DNA of 64,000 bases from Pegoplata infirma (taxonomy: Eukaryota; Arthropoda; Insecta; Diptera; Anthomyiidae). This document shows, piece after piece, positions 56,587-64,000 of this stretch. How positions within the stretch are numbered: the stretch's first letter is position 1; the number at the start of each line of letters is the position of its first letter. The position numbers were made by a program, and so were the translations under genes. Location: NCBI GenBank assembly GCA_963921195.1, contig OY992537.1:128486694-128550693 (forward strand), written 5' to 3'. The notes under the pieces were generated by a model. That model made no database searches. It was given only the letters and a program-made list of their open reading frames with translations, and had not been told where the DNA came from.

Positions 56587-57402
56587 CACTCAAAGAAAAA
56601 AACTGGTAAAACGCCTGGTAAAATGCCTTGAAATCCCGTTCTACCAATATTTAACAATTTTCCTTGATTTTTAACAAAAAATCTTGTAATTTGCTCAAAC
56701 GAGAACTACAGTTTTATTGGTAATTTTACAAATTTATTTTCGTAATTATATTCTACCATTTTGAAAGGTTATTTTACAAAAAAAAAAACTGTAATTTTAC
56801 AACAAAGTTTTTATTACGAGGATTCTAGTGATTTACAAAAAAAAATTTATTTTACAAAAATTATGTTATACGAGGATTTATGTTGTTTAACAAAAAAAAA
56901 ATTTTTTTTTTGTAAATTTTCTATTTTTTTGTAAAAATTTTCCAAGTCCCGGACATTTTTTTTTTTTATTGAAAAATATTTAAAAAAAAATGTTGAAAAA
57001 TTTATTACGAGGATTCTAGTTAATTTACAACAAAAGAAAACATATATTTTGCAAAAATGATTTTATTATGAGGACTTATTTTGTTTAACAAAAAAATTTT
57101 TTTTTTTGTAAATTTACCATTTTGGTTTGTAAATTTACTATTTTTTTAAACATATTTACAATTTTTCTTGCAATTTTACCATTTTGTCCTGTAATTTTAC
57201 CATTTTTTCTTTTATTTTTCCGGTTTTAAAACAATATTTTTACCAATAAAATTGGGTTTTTTACCAATTTTTGACGCATTCAAAATTATGAGGAAATCCT
57301 TGTAATTTTACGAGAATTTTACCTACCTCATATTTTACGAGAATGTCCTCGTAAAATCACGTGATTTTTTGGTAACTTTACAAGTTTTTTTTTTTTTGAG
57401 TG
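56587..57402. mobile_element. CACTC-type MITE, 816 bp, opposite orientation
   Basis: It starts CACTCAAAGAAAAAAACTGG then TAAAACGCCTGG, the reverse complement of the right end of the 55262 element, and ends ACAAGTTTTTTTTTTTTTGA GTG (in two parts). TA flanks both sides. It is therefore an inverted relative of the 55262 element about 1 kb away. Confidence 0.8.
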
Positions 57403-58109
57403 TATAGAAAAAGTTTAAGATTCTGAGATATTTTTCAAATAGAAAAAGTCTCAGACTCAGTCTCAGACATATTTTCTATAGAAAAAGTCTCATATTCTGA
57501 AACATTCTTCCTATCGAAAAAGTCTCAGATTTCATATGGAAAAAGTTTCAGATTCTGAGAATTTTTTTCTATGGAAAAAGTCTCAGATTATGAGAAATTT
57601 TTCAAAATAAAATCTCAGATTCTGACAAATTTTTCTTATACAAATAGTCTCAGCTTCTGAGCAATTTTTCCTAAAGTAAAAAATTCTCAGATCCTGAGAC
57701 ATTTTTCCCATATAGTTTCTAATTGTGAGTAATTTTTTCTATAGAAAAAGTCTCAGATTCTGATATCTGATACTTTTGTCCTATGGACAAAGTTTAAGAT
57801 ATTTTTTATACCAAATTTGTCACGATCACAACAATTTTTCCCAAAGAAAATTTATTTTCAAAATAAGAACTTTCAGATCGCCAGATATTTTTTCACAAAA
57901 AATTTTCAGATTTATTCACATTTGCCCTTTAAAAATTTTCAGATTTTCCATAAAAATTTATAATTTTTTAAAAATTTTCAGATTTTTTTACACGAAAAAT
58001 TTTCTGATTTCAAAATTTTTCTCTTTTAGAAAATTTTATTCTTTCTTCTTTTTCTTCATTTTTGGTCTGGGAAGGGGAATTTCCCCACAACCCCTTGTAC
58101 CAGCGCATG

Positions 58110-58268
58110 GCTGCAATGCATTGTCTACAACTGCAGCCAACATCTATTCTGACAGTCAAGCCGAGGCCAATTCCTGGAGTCAATATTTCCAAAAACAAGT
58201 TCTGCCCTACACTGCCACACGTCTTTAAATGAGATGTCCAAGCAGTTTGACATACGATTCATATGGGT
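58110..58268 (+). pseudogene. Copy E, piece 2 (RNase H middle)
   Basis: CTGCAATGCATTGTCTACAA, then CATCTATTCTGACAGTCAAG and TTTAAATGAGATGTCCAAGC align with copy A 267-427. The NIYSDSQA motif keeps the catalytic Asp, but the frame is broken further on. It stops at ATATGGGTA, where a MITE is inserted. Confidence 0.8.
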
Positions 58269-58538
58269 ACCACAACAAAAAAAACTTGTATAATGACAAA
58301 AAAAATCTTGTTATTGTTATTATTTGCTACCTCCTATGTGACAAGAATTCCTTGTAATTTTACAAGCTTTTTTCAAATAATTTTTTAATTTAACAAGCAT
58401 TTTACTACTAAAATTGTAAACTTAAAATTTGCTGGCGTGACTTTACTAGATTTTTTGCTACCTCCTATTTTACGAGAATTCATAGTAAAAATATCGAGTT
58501 TTTTGGAATTTTACAAGCTTTTGATCAATAAAATGGTA

Positions 58539-59351
58539 CACTCAAAATATTTTGTAGGCAAAAACAAATGAATAACACATTTAAAACAAGTGAATAAACA
58601 ATTGAAAACCATTCCAGTAATAATTCATTTGTTTTAACAAACAGCAACATTTATTTTTTACTGTTGACAAAATTTTCTAAAATAAATAACATTAAACATT
58701 AAAAAATTACGGTTTTTTCCCTCTTTTTTACTAACATATTCGAAAAAAATAACCTACGAAAACATTAAAAATTAATGATAGTTCTGTTATTTTTACCAAC
58801 AAATTTCAAAAAAATAACCTACGAAAACGATAAAAATTAATGATTTCGTAGGTAATTTTTTACAATTTTCTATTGAAATATTTTTTTTAAAAATTTTTAA
58901 TAAAATTTTGGGGAATCGATCCCGCAATCAACTACATTCTGGCCAGACACTCTACCCATCGTGCCAAAGTCACTTGATACAAACATATTTTTATATTTCT
59001 ATAAATATTTTTTTGAATTTTTTTCTACAATAAAATAACCTACTTGTGTAGGTAAAAACTAATGATATATCATTAAAAAATACCAACAATTTCAACAAAA
59101 ATTACTTACACAAATCATTAAAAATTTAAAGAATAATCAGTAGTTTTTACTTACAGAACAAAAATAAATGACTTTAAAAATTAAATGTTAATGAAAGTCT
59201 TTATTTTTTAGTGTGTTATTTTTGAAACAAAGGACAGAAGTAGTCATTAATAAAAACTAAACATCAAACAAATGTTTTTTCTTTTAAAAACGACTAAACG
59301 TAAAATTTTTAAAATAAACTACAAACAGTTTATGACATAATTTTTTAAGTG
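58539..59351. mobile_element. Inverted-repeat element with CACT..AAAA ends, TA duplication
   Basis: The left end CACTCAAAATATTTTGTAGG lies after TA; the right end ATAATTTTTTAAGTG lies before TA. Excision would rebuild ATGGTAAGTTTACAATTTTT, which matches other copies of the host MITE. A tRNA-like stretch lies inside at 58908. No coding sequence. Confidence 0.65.
58908..58972 (-). other. tRNA-derived sequence
   Basis: The minus strand reads TTGGCACGATGGGTAGAGTG (A-box-like) and GGGATCGATTCC (B-box-like), spaced as in a tRNA, with a middle CTGGCCAGAAT stretch. The acceptor stem is not formed. It is a decayed tRNA or a SINE head carried inside the element at 58539. Confidence 0.5.
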
Positions 59352-59430
59352 TAAGTTTACAATTTTTTGGCGCAATAAAACTTACAAGAAATTCTTGTGA
59401 ATTTACTAGATTTTTACCATTTAACATACA

Positions 59431-60033
59431 GATGTAGTTCGAAAAAGATCAATTGTAATTCGTAAAATATTAATTGTAGTTCGTAAAAGATCAATTGTAA
59501 TTCGTAAGAGATCAATTGTAAATCGAAAAAGATCAAATGTAATTCGTAAAAGATCAATTGTAATTCGTAAAAGATCACTTGTAATTCGAAAAACATCAAT
59601 TGTAAGTCGTAAAAGATTAATTGTAATTGGTAAAAGATCAATTGTAAGTCGAAAAAGATCAATTGTAATTCGTTAAAGATTAATTGTAATACGTAAAAGA
59701 TCAATTGCATTTCGTAAAAGATCAATTGTAATTTGTAAAAGATCAATTGTAATTCGTAAAAGATCAATTGTAATTCGTAAAAGATCAATTGTAATTCGCA
59801 AAAGATCCATTGTGGAATCTTCGAATTACAATTGATATTTTACGAATTACAATTGATCTCTTACGAATTACAATTGACCTTTTACGAATTACAATTGGAA
59901 TATTCGAATTACAAATGGAATCTTCAAATTATAAATATAATCTTCGAATTACAAGTAAAATCTTCCAATACAAATGGAATCTTCGAATTATAGGTAGAAT
60001 CTTCAATTACAGGTAGAAGCTTTGAATTACATC
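59431..60033. repeat. 21-bp minisatellite that reverses orientation
   Basis: From 59431 to about 59815 there are about 18 units of GATCAATTGTAATTCGTAAAA. From about 59820 to 60033 the same unit continues as its reverse complement (TTTTACGAATTACAATTGAT), degrading into ATCTTCGAATTACAAATGGA-like units. The 124-codon open frame across the first array (LQLIFYE repeated) is a by-product of the 21-bp period. Confidence 0.88.
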
Positions 60034-60044
60034 AGAAAATGGTA

Positions 60045-60713
60045 GGGGGGGTGAAATAAAGCCATAGGCAATAAGGCCATATGGCCTTATTTCTCAATTC
60101 AATGGGAAATAATGCCATATGGCTTTATTACCAACACGATTGAGCAATAAAGTCATATTGATTTTGCAACCAAAGTGGACATAGAACATAGAAGTCGTAA
60201 TTTCGACATTTCGCCCAAAAAAAATATTTTGGATTTTTTGACAATTTTGTTTTGGGAGAAATAACATTTTTAAACCTATCATTTTGGGCTATATGTCGCA
60301 GCTTGGGCGATATGACATTTACGGTTTTAGGCGATAAGACCTTGACTTTTTTTGTTTAACTTTCTTCAAATTAAAAACCCACATTCCAGGAACCTCTGAA
60401 CTCAGAGGATTTTTAATTTAAAGATTGTTTAACAAAAAAGTTTTTCCATAAATTAATTTAGCGGCTTCGCTAAATAATTTTTTTTTTTTGGGTAGCAGGA
60501 TTTTAGTGGAAAAATTTTTCCACATTTTTCCTCTACACTCTCCGGAAATTAATGATGAATACTTTTATAAATTTTCAAATGAGTAATAATGCCATAAGTA
60601 TATGGCTTTATTTCCAACAGTGGTTGGTAATAAGGCCATATGGCTTTATTTCTCAACTCATTGGGAAATAAGGCCATATGGCCTTATTGCCTATGGCTTT
60701 ATTTCACCCCCCC
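60045..60713. mobile_element. 669-bp MULE-like element with 9-bp duplication
   Basis: GGGGGGGTGAAATAAAGCCA starts and TGGCTTTATTTCACCCCCCC ends it; the arms pair for about 90 bp. AAAATGGTA is repeated exactly at 60036-60044 and 60714-60722. Terminal G runs, long arms and a 9-bp duplication fit Mutator-like elements. Each arm holds two copies of AATAAGGCCATATGGCCTTATT-type palindromes, shown here in the 20-base core ATAAGGCCATATGGCCTTAT. No transposase. Confidence 0.85.
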
Positions 60714-60754
60714 AAAATGGTATAGTAATTTGACAAGGTTTTTTTTCGTGTAGA

Positions 60755-61267
60755 GCACAGAAAAATTCCAGGAAATTTCAAATCTGATGAGTTCGTAAGA
60801 CTGGGAGCTACCTTGTAGGTTCCAACGGAATTGGAATAAGTTGGTTGGTCTCTTGAAACTTGCAAACAAAATATGCGGTTTTTTCCCTGACGGAGACTTA
60901 TCAGAGGTGGGCACATGGATGGACGTGTGAGAATACACGACCGATTTGGCCTTCTCTCAAACAGAATCGCACAAAGGAGCTTATATCGCTTCCAAGAGGT
61001 GGGATTCCGTAGTGGTTGCTGTAGTTACAGGACACTGCCTTACACGCTGAGCGGTTAAATCTGCCATTAAATGACTTTTGCCAGAATTGCATGGATAAGG
61101 AGGCGTTGGAAACTATGGAACACTTTATCTGCCATTGTCCGGCACTTTGAGGAGTGGACACTTACTTCACTGGGATTTGGGGACCTGCCAGATCTTTCTG
61201 ATTTGTCGGATATTAAAATTCAATATCTAGGAGTTTAATTAAGTAGGAGCTCAAATTGGTTTAAAGG
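60755..61267 (+). pseudogene. Copy E, piece 3 (RNase H end and zinc-knuckle)
   Basis: GCACAGAAAAATTCCAGGAA onward aligns with copy A 430-940: GATGAGTTCGTAAGACTGGG, GGACGTGTGAGAATACACGA, GACTTTTGCCAGAATTGCAT and the HFICHCPAL codons are recognisable, with frameshifts and stops. It stops at GGTTTAAAGGCA, where another element is inserted. Confidence 0.8.
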
Positions 61268-61770
61268 CACACAGAAAGAATTGATAAGGAATTTCAATCA
61301 ACAAAAACGCGGATTCAATTATTTTTTTTAATTGAAACTCCTCCGATGAAGAAAATTGTTATATCAATTATCAAATTGTAGGTGATTAATTGTTTTATTT
61401 TTTTTCAATCAATCGCTTTTTCGATTTTGATCAAACATTTTATCAATTTTTTTATTTAAAGTCAATTAAAATAATGATTGATTTAACAAATGAATTTTAA
61501 GCTGATGACAAAATTGTGAAGAAATTCATAATCTTTTGCTTTCCAATATGTTGCCGACAATAAAAAAAGTAAAACCCGAGTATAAAGTATATTTTTTGAA
61601 TTAATGTATTCAAATAAATTGAAGCGAGAAAAAATCTGGTATGTTGAAAATTTGTAATGTGATAGATAAAGAAAATAACAAAAATGTTGTTTAAAACAAT
61701 AATTGACTAATTTAAACTTTTTCGATTAATAGATTTAATTGAAATGTTTTAGCGAATAATTTTTTGTGTG
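61268..61770. mobile_element. About 500-bp inverted-repeat element in copy E
   Basis: The left end CACACAGAAAGAATTGAT and the right end, reverse-complemented, CACACAAAAAATTATTCG share a short inverted terminus. TCAATTA / TAATTGA words repeat through the interior. It separates GGTTTAAAGGCA from GGGAATAGTAGGG, contiguous in copies A and C. Confidence 0.6.
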
Positions 61771-61878
61771 CGGGGAATAGTAGGGGAACCCCATTACTGG
61801 AACGTGGTATCACAACGGACCTTAAAATCTATGTATGCTGAAGTAAAACGTCAGCAGCCACTTAAAACATAACCTTAC
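61771..61878 (+). pseudogene. Copy E, piece 4 (3' UTR and tail)
   Basis: GGGGAACCCCATTACTGG, GGTATCACAACGGACCTTAA and AAACGTCAGCAGCCACTTAA match the UTR of copy A. The tail is reduced to ACATAACCTTA. Confidence 0.75.
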
Positions 61879-61906
61879 ACTGAACGTAAAAGTACTTATA
61901 TATTTT

Positions 61907-62466
61907 TATACCCTACACCACTCTGTGGTATAGGGTATAATGAGTTTGTGCTGATGTTTGTAACTACCCGAAATATTGGTCCTAGACCTACCTTCAAGTA
62001 TACCGATCGACTCAGAATTACTTTTTGAGTCGATTTAGCGATGTCCGTCCGTCCGTCTGTCCATCTATCGGTTTAAGCACGATACAGGTCGCAGTTTTTA
62101 ATCAATTGACGTGAAATTTGAAACTTAAGCATGTTTTGGCCCAAGCATGTTTTGGTCCAACGAAGCCAATTGAAATTGGAGAAAATCAGTCCATATTAAG
62201 ACCTAGCCCCCATACAAACGCCCCCTTTGGATTTAGCTTAAATGACACTAATAAACGTATTATAATAGATATCGCTTTGAAATTTAGCAGGTAATCAAAT
62301 TTTGTATACACGAAACACCATTCCAAATTTCACAGGAATCGAGTCAGTCCTTCTGGTAGTGCCCATACAAACCACCCTCCCGATATTCACATAAAGAATG
62401 GCCCAGTTATAATCTGGACGACTTATGTGCCTTATAACTTTTGAATGAAAAGTCACATTTTTTTAA
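61907..62466 (+). repeat. Dispersed TATACCC/GTCCGTCC repeat
   Basis: TTTTATACCCTACACCACTC, GGTATAGGGTATAATGAG, CCGAAATATTGGTCCTAGAC and GATGTCCGTCCGTCCGTCTG identify the family. The lower half (62100-62466: ACGTGAAATTTGAAACTTAA, CCCATACAAACGCCCCC) is the less conserved body. No reading frame. It abuts the A-tail of the CR1-like element. Confidence 0.65.
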
Positions 62467-62473
62467 TTTATAT

Positions 62474-64000
62474 ATTTTTTTTTTTTTTTAATTTTAACCA
62501 ATACTCAGGGGATGCCCCCTACTCATGCTATGCATTGTACTGATCAGGAAAATAGGGTATGGGAAGGAGGAAAGAGGGAGTAGTGTTTATGGATATTTGA
62601 TTTAAACTTTTCTAAATTATAAGTAACAGGGAAGACTTCCGCGGGAAGTTTATTCCACATACGAATTGTTCGACTAAAAAACGAATTTTCTCTGTAATGC
62701 GTTGTGCGAAACACAGGACAATCAACTACAAACGGATGTGCTCTACTAGATAAGCGAGTATTACGAATAAATACTCGGTCCCGAGGAATAAGTTCACTTA
62801 TCTCAGATGAGCATCTCCCATGGTAATATCGATAGAAAAGTGCCACACAACCCACATTCCGACGATGCTCCAACGAATCAATAGAGTCGGATACACTACT
62901 GTCGTTGATAAGCTTCACCGCCCTCCCCTGAACACGGTCCAGAAGCTTCAGAATAGACACTGAAGCCCCTGCCCATATATGAGAGTTGTATTCCATTTTC
63001 GGCCGGATATAGCTGGTATAAATAGTAAGGAGATCGGATGGAGTGAAGTAAGTCTTGCACCGTTTCAGAAAACCAAGACACTTGAATGCCTCTTTCGACA
63101 CTTGAAACACGTGTTTATTCCAACGGACATCACACTGTATTCCCATGCCCAGAACATCAAGAGTATCCGATTCCTCAATACCTATACCATCCATAGATAC
63201 AGATGACAATGTTAATTCCACAGCGCGTCTGTGGGTTAACATACAACATTGGGTCTTGCGCGCATTAAAATCGACCTTATTCACTCGACCCCACTCGGAG
63301 ATTGTAGAAAGGTCGTGGTTGAGTGTGTCATTCATGTTCTGCCCCATGCCCTCAATCTCCAGAGAGCTTGGCCTGTGACCGAATGAAAATGAATCGCAAA
63401 TGTTACTGTCATCTGCAAAAGAGTAGATAGGATTGAAGGTCTGACCAAGAAGGTCATTAATAAAAATAAGGAATAGAGTAGGAGAAAGAACAGAACCTTG
63501 CGGTACCCCTGAATTTAGCTGAAACTCGTTTGATGAGACCCCATCTAAAACAACACGTATAGTGCGGTCTCTGAGAAAACTCGTTATAAAACGAGAGAAG
63601 TCATTACCGACACCAAAAGCAACTAGCTTAGACACGAGTGCCCCGTGCCACACACGGTCGAACGCCTTAGAAATATCTAGAGCAACCACTTTGCTCTCAC
63701 CAAAATGGTGAAGGGACCGACTCCAACGTTCCGATAGAAACGCCAACAGGTCTCCCGTAGATCGACCGCTACGGACGCCATACTGTCGATCATTTAAAAG
63801 TGAATTGGTCTCTAAATACTTCACAAGATGGTAGTTAACCATGCTCTCCATCACTTTGGAGAGCGCAGAGCAAATTGCGATTGGGCGGTAATTTTCAGGG
63901 TTGTTAGCCGCACCCTTTTTAGGGATTGGCTGGACATTGGCCACCTTCCAACAAGAGGGGAAGACTCCCGCACGGTAAGAAGAGCTGAAAAGTTTAGCCA
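62474..64000 (-). mobile_element. CR1/L2-like non-LTR retrotransposon, 3' part
   Basis: On the minus strand the ORF is followed by about 55 bp of UTR (containing TCCCCTGAGTATTGG) and a run of A (T run at 62474-62490 on the plus strand). The 5' part lies beyond the window. Deleted relatives occur at 35173 and 38095, so the family has several copies in this 64 kb. Confidence 0.8.
62544..64000 (-). CDS. Reverse transcriptase ORF, intact C-terminal 480 residues (5' partial)
   Basis: The frame is open from the window edge (AKLFSSSYRAGVFPSCWKVA...) to a stop at 62544 with no break. RT motifs in order: VQPIPKKG and NYRPIAICS (template-binding start), RSTGDLLAFL, ALDISKAFDRVWH (first catalytic Asp), SGVPQGSVLSPTLFLIFIND, YSFADDSNIC (catalytic Asp pair, with Phe in place of the usual Tyr of YADD), LGMGIQCDVRWNKHV, YTSYIRPKMEYNSHIWAGA, and the end MWNKLPAEVFPVTYNLEKFK. 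There is no RNase H domain. The NLEKFKSNIHKHY ending and FADD are what I know from CR1/L2-group elements. It would copy its own mRNA at a nicked target. The open frame suggests a recent insertion. Confidence 0.88.
   Translation of the reverse strand, partial: AKLFSSSYRAGVFPSCWKVANVQPIPKKGAANNPENYRPIAICSALSKVMESMVNYHLVKYLETNSLLNDRQYGVRSGRSTGDLLAFLSERWSRSLHHFGESKVVALDISKAFDRVWHGALVSKLVAFGVGNDFSRFITSFLRDRTIRVVLDGVSSNEFQLNSGVPQGSVLSPTLFLIFINDLLGQTFNPIYSFADDSNICDSFSFGHRPSSLEIEGMGQNMNDTLNHDLSTISEWGRVNKVDFNARKTQCCMLTHRRAVELTLSSVSMDGIGIEESDTLDVLGMGIQCDVRWNKHVFQVSKEAFKCLGFLKRCKTYFTPSDLLTIYTSYIRPKMEYNSHIWAGASVSILKLLDRVQGRAVKLINDSSVSDSIDSLEHRRNVGCVALFYRYYHGRCSSEISELIPRDRVFIRNTRLSSRAHPFVVDCPVFRTTHYRENSFFSRTIRMWNKLPAEVFPVTYNLEKFKSNIHKHYSLFPPSHTLFS

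Larger units (their letters stand above)
55001..58109 (+). repeat. AGATTCTGAGA satellite, block 2, with three MITEs
   Basis: Monomers of about 35-45 bp of the type TATAGAAAAAGTCTCAGATT then CTGAGACATTTTTC, best ordered at 57405-57770. After 57780 they degrade into AAAATTTTCAGATTT-like units. Three related MITEs are inserted. The satellite interrupts copy E and about 70 bp of the retroelement is missing across the junction. The last ~60 bp (GGGAAGGGGAATTTCCCC) is unrecognised. Confidence 0.75.
58270..60750. mobile_element. CACTC-type MITE in copy E, enlarged by nested sequence
   Basis: The left end CACAACAAAAAAAACTTGTA and the right end GACAAGGTTTTTTTTCGTG are inverted. Interior words (TGCTACCTCCTATTTTACGA) are of the 44875 family. 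Copy E continues from GGGTA to GAGCACAGAAAAATTCC across it, matching GGGCACAGAGACATTCC in copy A. Inside lie a second MITE, a minisatellite and a MULE-like element. Confidence 0.7.

Noticed and set aside
59414..59788. 124-codon open frame with LQLIFYE heptads
   Set aside because: Direct result of a 21-bp minisatellite; the period is a multiple of three, which keeps every unit open.
59431..60033. CRISPR array
   Set aside because: No spacers: units abut directly, and the DNA is clearly eukaryotic.

Overview
This window looks like transposon-dense, non-coding DNA from a higher fly. I infer a schizophoran or calyptrate dipteran from the strong A+T bias, from R1/LOA/I-type and CR1-like non-LTR retrotransposons, and from a dispersed repeat carrying TATACCCTCC ends plus GTCCGTCCGTCTGTC, which I know from fly genomes. 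I see no convincing host protein gene, rRNA or functional tRNA in 64 kb. Almost everything recognisable is a retrotransposon fragment, a small inverted-repeat DNA transposon (MITE, hAT, Harbinger-like, MULE-like or foldback), or a satellite, heavily nested. The species cannot be fixed from the sequence.

Layout. 1-1066: 3' end of an RNase-H-bearing non-LTR element with an intact reading frame and an (AACCT)n tail. 1066-5735: a repeat of about 1.7-1.9 kb present twice, built from ~140-bp satellite-like units. 5853-12152: foldback and hAT elements. 12308-18430: two relatives of the first retroelement, the first broken by three DNA transposons, with an opposite-strand Jockey-like fragment between them. 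20415-21196: tRNA-derived pieces. 21815-33635: a stack of at least five concentric insertions (TA, then TAA, then an 8-bp hAT duplication, then a second 8-bp hAT duplication, then a dispersed repeat, then a foldback with tRNA-like units). 34806-41370: a graveyard of RT and RNase H fragments of several non-LTR families. 41371-43892: mostly unrecognised, with microsatellites. 43893-50561: satellites and TA-inserting MITEs with compound foldbacks. 50616-53940: a hAT-like element holding three further nested elements. 54810-61878: one retroelement copy broken into four pieces by satellite, MITEs, an orientation-switching minisatellite and a MULE-like element. 62474-64000: the 3' part of a CR1/L2-like non-LTR element with an uninterrupted RT frame running off the window.

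The parts do not form a pathway. They record successive insertions. Target-site duplications (TSDs) and empty paralogous sites let the order of many events be read directly. The most valuable observations are the nested stack with verifiable duplications, the restorable retroelement frame at 12308-16283, the templated inverted insertion inside its RT domain, several long palindromes, and the orientation-switching minisatellite. Boundaries come from reading by eye; identities between arms were not computed.
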